The translations under genes were made by a program, and so were the position numbers. The notes under the pieces were generated by a model. The model saw nothing but the letters and a program-made list of their open reading frames with translations, was not told the DNA's origin and did no database searches. A DNA stretch of 9,971 nucleotides from the NCBI GenBank assembly GCA_016218185.1, contig JACREP010000014.1, positions 1-9,971 of the forward strand, read 5' to 3'. Below, piece after piece: positions 5,760 to 9,971 of this stretch. Numbering within the stretch: the stretch's first letter is position 1; the number at the start of each line of letters is the position of its first letter. This DNA comes from Candidatus Gottesmanbacteria bacterium (GTDB lineage Bacteria; Patescibacteriota; Microgenomatia; UBA10105; UBA927).

Positions 5760-5783
5760 GCAAGACAGCAGAATAGCAAAATA
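5760..5783. repeat. Degenerate 8-bp tandem repeat, rplF-rplR gap
   Basis: Three units of 8 bp, GCAAGACA (5760-5767), GCAGAATA (5768-5775) and GCAAAATA (5776-5783), fill most of the 33-nt gap. The match is imperfect and the array is short, so chance is possible taken alone; it follows the pattern of the earlier gaps. There is no Shine-Dalgarno motif before rplR. Confidence 0.5.
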
Positions 5784-5789
5784 AAGATT

Positions 5790-6119
5790 ATGAATAAAAG
5801 AAAGACATTGCGAATAGCCAGAATTCGAAGAATCAGAGCCAAGGTGTTCGGCACCACGGACCGGCCGCGGATGAGGGTATTCCGGTCCAACACGGGGCTG
5901 TATGTCCAGCTCATCGATGATGACAAACGGGTTACCGTCGCTTCAAGCCGCGTTGCCGGTAAGACCATCGCGCAGGCTAAACAACTCGGCGCTGCTATCG
6001 CCCAAATTGCGAAAGAACGTAAAATTTCGTCGGTCGTATTTGACCGTGGCGGGTATCGCTATCATGGAGCAATACAGGCGATCGCCGATACAGCGCGCGA
6101 AGGAGGGATCAAGATATGA
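5790..6119 (+). CDS. rplR: 50S ribosomal protein L18 (uL18)
   Basis: L18 binds 5S rRNA with L5 in the central protuberance. The 109-aa product has the basic start KRKTLRIARIRRIRAKVFG (3-21), the strand RPRMRVFRSNTGLYVQLIDD (in one run), a middle KTIAQAKQLGAAIAQIAKE helix and the conserved end VVFDRGGYRYHGAIQAIADTAREGG (adjoining parts), where FDRGGYRYHG is diagnostic. Length is slightly below the usual 112-120. The final codons overlap rpsE as ATGA. Confidence 0.97.
   Translation: MNKRKTLRIARIRRIRAKVFGTTDRPRMRVFRSNTGLYVQLIDDDKRVTVASSRVAGKTIAQAKQLGAAIAQIAKERKISSVVFDRGGYRYHGAIQAIADTAREGGIKI
6100..6106 (+). promoter_or_regulatory. Shine-Dalgarno site for rpsE
   Basis: AAGGAGG, the strongest such site in the window, lies in the last codons of rplR, 9 nt before ATG 6116. 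It supports this start over the internal GTG near 6146. Confidence 0.85.
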
Positions 6120-6577
6120 GATATCAAGGACGGGGAGACTCTCGGGTGAGTGAATTTGAAGAAAAAGTGGTACAGGTGAACCGCGTATCCAAAAAGACCA
6201 AAGGCGGCAATAAAATCAGTTTTTCAGTGCTTGCGGTGGTGGGTGATCGCAAAGGGCGCGTGGGAGTAGGCTTGGGCGGGGCACCGGATGTATCCTCGGC
6301 AGTCCGCAAGGCGGTCACATATGCCAAAAAACACTTCATTACCGTCCCGATGCGCGGAACGACCATTCCGCACGTTGTCATGTTGAAGCGGGGAGCAGCG
6401 AAGGTGCTCATCAAACCTGCACCTCCCGGTACCGGAGTGATTGCAGGAGGCGCCGTGCGTGCGGTAGTGGAGGCAGCTGGCATCCGCGATATCGTTTCAA
6501 AAATATTAGGGAGTAAAAATCAGGCCTCCAACGTCTATGCGACCATCGAGGCGCTAACACAATTTAAAACCAAATAA
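6116..6577 (+). CDS. rpsE: 30S ribosomal protein S5 (uS5)
   Basis: S5 lies at the mRNA entry channel and helps decoding accuracy. The 153-aa product holds the double-stranded-RNA-binding-like S5 domain: FEEKVVQVNRVSKKTKGG (14-31), SFSVLAVVGDRKGRVGVGLG (36-55) and ALRKA-type SSAVRKAVTYAKK. The C-terminal domain has KPAPPGTGVIAGGAVRAVVE and AGIRDIVSKILGSKNQASNV, followed by YATIEAL. It ends soon after that helix, so the C-terminal tail is shorter than in E. coli (166 aa). ATG 6116 overlaps the rplR stop and has AAGGAGG. The next gene is rplO, 16 nt on; no rpmD (L30) is present. Confidence 0.97.
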   Translation: MRYQGRGDSRVSEFEEKVVQVNRVSKKTKGGNKISFSVLAVVGDRKGRVGVGLGGAPDVSSAVRKAVTYAKKHFITVPMRGTTIPHVVMLKRGAAKVLIKPAPPGTGVIAGGAVRAVVEAAGIRDIVSKILGSKNQASNVYATIEALTQFKTK

Positions 6578-6593
6578 CCGTTATATATATTAT

Positions 6594-7022
6594 ATGAATT
6601 TATCCCAATTACCTAAAATTGTCGTCATTTCCAAAAAGCGATTAGGACGCGGGCACGGATCCGGAAAAGTGAAAACTTCCGGCCGCGGTACCAAAGGGCA
6701 AAAAGCCCGGGGAGGGATGCCGCTCGGATTTGAAGGCGGACAGTTGTCCATCACGAAACGGTTACCCTTTCTTCGGGGAAAAGGGGTAAATACCGCCCAA
6801 CCCAAGGCAGTTGCCATACCGGTATCCAAACTCGCAAATCTTCCAACCGGGACAAACGTGACCATCGCGGTACTTAAAAAATATGGCATTATCCTTCAAC
6901 GCAATCCCCATGTTAAACTGGTAGGTACGGGCAATATAAAATTTTCCCTTACGGTGGCACTTCCGTGTACGGGATCTGCAAAAAAGGCTATCGAAAAGGC
7001 CGGAGGGACTGTTGTTGTCTAA
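6594..7022 (+). CDS. rplO: 50S ribosomal protein L15 (uL15)
   Basis: L15 has a long basic extension that threads the 23S rRNA core and joins late in assembly. The 142-aa product has the glycine/arginine-rich N-terminal part RLGRGHGSGKVKTSGRGTKG (16-35) and GQKARGGMPLGFEGGQLSI. The globular C-terminal domain ends with the helix KKAIEKAGGTVVV. The usual LPKRGF-type segment is present as ITKRLPFLRGKGVN. The 16-nt gap before it is AT-only apart from CCG, with no Shine-Dalgarno motif. The stop is followed two bases later by secY. Confidence 0.97.
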   Translation: MNLSQLPKIVVISKKRLGRGHGSGKVKTSGRGTKGQKARGGMPLGFEGGQLSITKRLPFLRGKGVNTAQPKAVAIPVSKLANLPTGTNVTIAVLKKYGIILQRNPHVKLVGTGNIKFSLTVALPCTGSAKKAIEKAGGTVVV

Positions 7023-7024
7023 CC

Positions 7025-8314
7025 ATGAATACACTGCTGGCTCCGCTTATCAACAGCTGGAAAACGCCGGAACTTCGGAAAAAAATTCTTCTCACTGCAC
7101 TCCTGTTTGTCGTCTTTCGGATTTTCGCCCATATTCCCATCCCGGGCGTTGACACGGTGAAGCTTAAAGCGTTATTTGCGCAGAACCAATTTTTGGGACT
7201 TCTGGATATATTTTCCGGGGGCACCTTGGTGAATTTTTCCGTCATGGCGCTGGGCCTTAACCCATACATCAATGCATCAATTATCCTGCAGCTGTTGACC
7301 ATTGTATTCCCGAGTCTCGAGGAACTTTCCAAAGAAGGAGAATACGGTCGGGAAAAAATGAACCAATATACGAGGTTTCTGACGGTGCCGCTTGCTGCTG
7401 TTCAGTCCATCGGCATGTACGCGCTTCTTAAGAATCAGGGAATTGTGGCAACGGTTTCTCCGTTGACGCTCGTGACGATGATTCTCACCATGACAGCCGG
7501 AACGCTTCTTGCGATGTGGATCGGAGAACTCGTCACCGAATACGGGATAGGCAACGGCATATCCCTTCTTATTTTCGCCGGAATTGTCGGGCGAATGCCG
7601 GTCGTGTTGGGACAGACCGTTACCAGTGTGACCAGCGAATACGTGACCAATATTGTGCTATTTGTGGTCCTTGCGGTGTTGGTGATTGCGGCAACCGTTT
7701 TTGTGAATGAGGCGGTTCGGCGCATTACGGTACACTATGCCAGAAGAATCAGGGGAAATAAAGTGTATGGCGGACAAACAAGTTATTTGCCGCTCAGAGT
7801 CAATCAGGCGGGGGTTATCCCCATAATTTTTGCCGTGTCTATGGTGTTGTTACCGTCGTTGGTCGGCGGGTTTTTGCACCAGGTGCGAAATCCGGCACTG
7901 GCGAATTTCGGAAAACTCCTCACGTCGCTGTTTAACCCCAACGGCGTTGCCTACAACGCAATATACTTTTTGCTCGTGATCGGATTTACCTATTTTTATA
8001 CGGCCATTACGTTTAACCCCGCCAAAATTGCCGGAGAAATTCAGAAATACGGCGGATTTATTCCCGGTATTCGGCCGGGTGCGCCTACGGCCGGCTACCT
8101 CAACTACATCCTGACGCGGATTACTCTGGCCGGGGCGCTCTTTTTGGGAGCTATCGCAATCCTTCCGTCCTTTGCCAGACAGATTTCCGGCGTGTCAACA
8201 CTTTTGATCGGAGGAACAGGAGTGCTCATCGTGGTGTCGGTGGTCCTTGAAACAGTGAAGGCGTTAGAGGCACAGCTGGTGATGAGAAATTATGAAGGAT
8301 TCTTGAAAGAATGA
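7025..8314 (+). CDS. secY: Protein translocase channel subunit SecY
   Basis: SecY is the membrane channel of the Sec translocon, which exports unfolded proteins and inserts membrane proteins with SecE, SecG and SecA. From ATG 7025 the product is 429 aa, the usual length. Ten membrane segments can be placed: about 20-36, a plug region near 55-70, then 68-96, 117-135, 147-170, 178-196, 207-228, 262-283, 312-331, 364-384 and 391-410. Diagnostic stretches are GLNPYINASIILQLL (77-91), GIGNGISLLIFAGIV (174-188), NQAGVIPIIFA (260-270), FIPGIRPG (345-352) and the terminal ETVKALEAQLVMRNYEGFL. A longer start at 6965 lies inside rplO and is rejected. The translated stop is TGA. Confidence 0.98.
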   Translation: MNTLLAPLINSWKTPELRKKILLTALLFVVFRIFAHIPIPGVDTVKLKALFAQNQFLGLLDIFSGGTLVNFSVMALGLNPYINASIILQLLTIVFPSLEELSKEGEYGREKMNQYTRFLTVPLAAVQSIGMYALLKNQGIVATVSPLTLVTMILTMTAGTLLAMWIGELVTEYGIGNGISLLIFAGIVGRMPVVLGQTVTSVTSEYVTNIVLFVVLAVLVIAATVFVNEAVRRITVHYARRIRGNKVYGGQTSYLPLRVNQAGVIPIIFAVSMVLLPSLVGGFLHQVRNPALANFGKLLTSLFNPNGVAYNAIYFLLVIGFTYFYTAITFNPAKIAGEIQKYGGFIPGIRPGAPTAGYLNYILTRITLAGALFLGAIAILPSFARQISGVSTLLIGGTGVLIVVSVVLETVKALEAQLVMRNYEGFLKE

Positions 8315-8323
8315 CTGTTTCAG

Positions 8324-8422
8324 TGTCATTGCGAGGAGTCCCGATCCAATCGGGACGACGTGGCAATCTTTTTTAGATCATTTGAGAGATTGCTTCGCCG
8401 TGGGAACGGTCTCGCAATGACA
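8324..8422. repeat. Multi-stem inverted repeat (REP/BIME-like) between secY and adk
   Basis: The 118-nt gap holds a perfect 12-bp inverted repeat, TGTCATTGCGAG (8324-8335) and CTCGCAATGACA (8411-8422). It encloses two further stems: TCCCGAT (8339-8345) with ATCGGGA (8349-8355) around a 3-nt loop, and GCAATCT (8363-8369) with AGATTGC (8387-8393) around 17 nt. The folded form would be a closed three-way junction. From memory, outer arms reading GTCATTGCGAGG with inner GGCAATCT motifs occur as dispersed intergenic palindromes in diverse bacteria, so this is probably one copy of a genome-wide family. It has no open reading frame. No T-run follows the closing stem on either strand, so it is not a standard terminator. 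Confidence 0.8.
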
Positions 8423-8432
8423 AAAAAACACT

Positions 8433-9008
8433 ATGCATATTGTTTTTTTCGGTCCCGAGGGATCAGGCAAAGGGACGCAGGCGAAGCAACTCGGCGACAA
8501 ACTGGGAGTACCGGTGTTGACCTCCGGTGATTTAGTCCGGGTTGCGGCAGCCAACGATAACGGGCTCTTAGGCGAAGCGTGCCGTCAGGCACTCACAAGC
8601 GGAATCTATGTTGCGGATGCCGAAATGTTTGAATTATGGAACAGGAGATTAGGACAGCCCGATGCAGCCGCCGGATGGATCATGGACGGATTCCCGAGGA
8701 CGCGCCAGCAGGCAATATTTCTGGATAAGAAAACTCAGCAGTATGGATATGCGGTAGATAAAGTGCTGCACATCACACTTTCCGAAGAAGAATCCATTCG
8801 ACGTCTTCTTGCACGTGCCCGACCGCTTCTGCCCGGCAGCAGCGAATTGCACGATTCACCGGAGCGAATTCAACGGCGTTTGGCTTCGTACCGCCGGAAC
8901 GAGCAGCCGGTACTGGACTTCTATAACAAGCTCGGAATACTCGTGGAAATCAACGGTGAACAACCCCGTGAAGTCGTGCACCGGGAGATCGTTTCAAAGA
9001 TCCTATGA
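8433..9008 (+). CDS. adk: Adenylate kinase, short LID, atypical LID residues
   Basis: Adenylate kinase converts ATP + AMP to 2 ADP in the cytoplasm. The 191-aa product has the P-loop GPEGSGKGTQ (7-16), the AMP-binding segment TSGDLVR (30-36) and DGFPRTRQQA (85-94) with the conserved Arg. The C-terminal half has IQRRLASYRRNEQPVLDFY (146-164), the usual helix after the LID. The LID (about 128-142) is the short, zinc-free kind. Where most adenylate kinases have GRxDD, this protein reads SELHD (137-141, preceded by Ser), so the ATP-contacting Arg and one Asp are replaced. It may therefore be a related nucleoside-monophosphate kinase, though position after secY strongly favours adk. The start lacks a Shine-Dalgarno motif; the stop overlaps the next gene as ATGA. 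Confidence 0.9.
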   Translation: MHIVFFGPEGSGKGTQAKQLGDKLGVPVLTSGDLVRVAAANDNGLLGEACRQALTSGIYVADAEMFELWNRRLGQPDAAAGWIMDGFPRTRQQAIFLDKKTQQYGYAVDKVLHITLSEEESIRRLLARARPLLPGSSELHDSPERIQRRLASYRRNEQPVLDFYNKLGILVEINGEQPREVVHREIVSKIL

Positions 9009-9544
9009 AACTTATTGCAATCGTCGGCATGCCGGGGGCAGGAAAAAGCGTGGCTGCGGATTTTTTCCGAAATAAAGGAATATCGGTACTTCGGTTTGGC
9101 GACGAAACAGATCGCGGAGTGGCAGCCGCCGGAAAAGAACCTACAGAACAAAATGAACGCGAATGGCGCGAGGCGATCCGGCGTGAACTTGGCATGGCGG
9201 CAATGGCAATAAAGATTGAACCCAGGATTATTGAGGCCGTCAAAGAACATGACACGATCGTCCTTGACGGATTATATTCATGGGAAGAGTATGTTTATTT
9301 GAAAGAAAAATTTGAGGGATTAACGCTTCTTTGTATTTGGGCAGCGCCTACGGTTCGTTATGAGCGGCTAGGCAAGCGCGCAGTCAGACCGTTGACCGTC
9401 AGTGAAGCACGAAGCCGGGATATTGCCGAAATAGAACAACTCAATAAAGGCGGTCCCATCGCTATTTCTGATTATCTTATCGAAAACAATAGCGATCAGG
9501 CGTCGTTTATGGACCGGCTTGAGCAATTTTTTTCCACCGTATGA
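9005..9544 (+). CDS. Uncharacterised P-loop kinase-like protein (UPF0200 / dephospho-CoA kinase-like)
   Basis: The 179-aa product has a Walker A motif GMPGAGKS (8-15) at the very N-terminus, a FGDETDRG segment (31-38) where nucleotide kinases bind their acceptor, and a Walker-B-like IVLDGLYS (85-92). The region RYERLGKRAVRP (118-129) looks like a LID helix. RSRDIAEIEQLNKGGPIAIS (137-156) followed by DYLIENN resembles the end of dephospho-CoA kinase and of the UPF0200 family known mainly from archaea. These similarities are from memory of motifs, and the substrate is unknown. It overlaps adk by 4 nt and map by 4 nt, so it is cotranslated with both. No Shine-Dalgarno motif is seen. A function in nucleotide or cofactor phosphorylation is an inference. 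Confidence 0.75.
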   Translation: MKLIAIVGMPGAGKSVAADFFRNKGISVLRFGDETDRGVAAAGKEPTEQNEREWREAIRRELGMAAMAIKIEPRIIEAVKEHDTIVLDGLYSWEEYVYLKEKFEGLTLLCIWAAPTVRYERLGKRAVRPLTVSEARSRDIAEIEQLNKGGPIAISDYLIENNSDQASFMDRLEQFFSTV

Positions 9545-9971
9545 ATATCAAAACGAAGGAAGAAATTGTCATCATGCAGGAGGGAGGACGCCGACTGGGT
9601 AGTATTCTTCAGGAACTCCTCGCAATGGCCAATCCTGGCGTGACGCTTCTTGCCATAGACACACGTGCAGATGAGCTTATTGTCCGGGCCGGCGGGTTTC
9701 CTTCTTTTAAAACAGTCAAAGGCTACGCGCACGCAACCTGTTTGTGCGTGAATGATGAAGTGGTGCACGGTGTCCCGACCCCGCGGCAGTTGAAAGAGGG
9801 GGATATCTTAACTATAGACATAGGGTTGGTTTATGGCGGGCTGCACACGGATACGGCGTGGACGAAAATAGTGCAAAGTGCAAAGAGTAAAGAGAAAAGT
9901 GAACAACAAGAAGAAAAAGAAAAATTCCTTAAGACAGGAGAAAAAGCATTATGGGAAGCCATCAATCAGGC
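9541..9971 (+). CDS. map: Methionine aminopeptidase type I, 5' part only
   Basis: The frame is open from ATG 9541 to the end of the window (143 codons). The enzyme removes the initiator Met from nascent proteins using two metal ions. Visible features are the N-terminal KTKEEIVIMQEGGRRLG (4-20), the substrate-side loop VNDEVVHGVP (70-79) with His 76, and the metal-binding Asp residues 93 (in TIDIG) and 104 (in HTDTA); the remaining ligands lie beyond the edge. After TKIV (108-111) there is a charged stretch (112-128) rich in Lys, Glu, Ser and Gln, about nine residues longer than in the E. coli enzyme and encoded by a 7-bp microrepeat. The ATG overlaps the stop of the preceding gene as ATGA. 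In many bacteria map follows adk directly; here one gene stands between. Confidence 0.95.
   Translation, partial: MNIKTKEEIVIMQEGGRRLGSILQELLAMANPGVTLLAIDTRADELIVRAGGFPSFKTVKGYAHATCLCVNDEVVHGVPTPRQLKEGDILTIDIGLVYGGLHTDTAWTKIVQSAKSKEKSEQQEEKEKFLKTGEKALWEAINQ
9871..9905. repeat. Degenerate 7-bp repeat inside the map coding region
   Basis: Five successive 7-mers are GTGCAAA (9871-9877), GTGCAAA (9878-9884), GAGTAAA (9885-9891), GAGAAAA (9892-9898) and GTGAACA (9899-9905). Only the first two are identical. A purine-rich low-complexity run continues to about 9925. The array encodes the charged insertion in Map. Confidence 0.55.

Noticed and set aside
6965..7024. 20-residue N-terminal extension of SecY
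   Set aside because: It reads rplO codons in another frame and is not like SecY; ATG 7025 gives the usual length and N-terminus.
8339..8374. Rho-independent terminator after secY: TCCCGAT/ATCGGGA stem followed by a T-run
   Set aside because: The T-run (8369-8374) begins 13 nt after the stem, too far for an intrinsic terminator, and forms part of another stem-loop of the repeat.

Overview
The window is a long run of co-directional translation genes in the classic S10-spc order, all on the + strand: (rplW)-rplB-rpsS-rplV-rpsC-rplP-rpmC-rpsQ-rplN-rplX-rplE-rpsN(type Z)-rpsH-rplF-rplR-rpsE-rplO-secY-adk-[P-loop kinase]-(map). rplW is cut by the left edge and map by the right edge. No stretch above 300 bases lacks a gene. 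The largest gap, 118 nt between secY and adk, is filled by an imperfect multi-stem inverted repeat.

The organism looks like a candidate-phyla-radiation (Patescibacteria, perhaps Parcubacteria-like) bacterium. rpmD (L30) is absent between rpsE and rplO, where only 16 nt remain; loss of L30 is a known trait of that radiation. L2 also lacks the usual N-terminal tail, and SD motifs are seen at only about a third of the starts. TGA ends many genes, so this is not the UGA=Gly code of Gracilibacteria. The assignment is an inference from gene content, not a phylogeny.

Layout: 1-2914 is the S10-operon part (L23, L2, S19, L22, S3, L16). Its junctions are unusually loose for a ribosomal operon and are filled with short tandem repeats whose unit and period differ at each junction. 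2919-7022 is the compact L29-S17-L14-L24-L5-S14-S8-L6-L18-S5-L15 block, with 4-8 nt overlaps or gaps of a few bases at most junctions. 7025-8314 is the SecY translocon channel. After the inverted repeat (8324-8422) comes a three-gene set joined by ATGA overlaps: an adenylate kinase with an altered LID, an uncharacterised P-loop kinase-like protein, and methionine aminopeptidase.

Together the genes build the large and small ribosomal subunits around the exit tunnel and decoding sites, insert or export the nascent protein (SecY), remove its initiator methionine (Map), and balance adenine nucleotides (Adk). I see no convincing promoter or terminator, so the whole window could be one transcript. 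I did not find a new multi-gene system. The most interesting points are the junction-specific microrepeats (one of which appears to have entered the map coding region), the inverted repeat before adk, the unusual Adk LID and the extra kinase gene.
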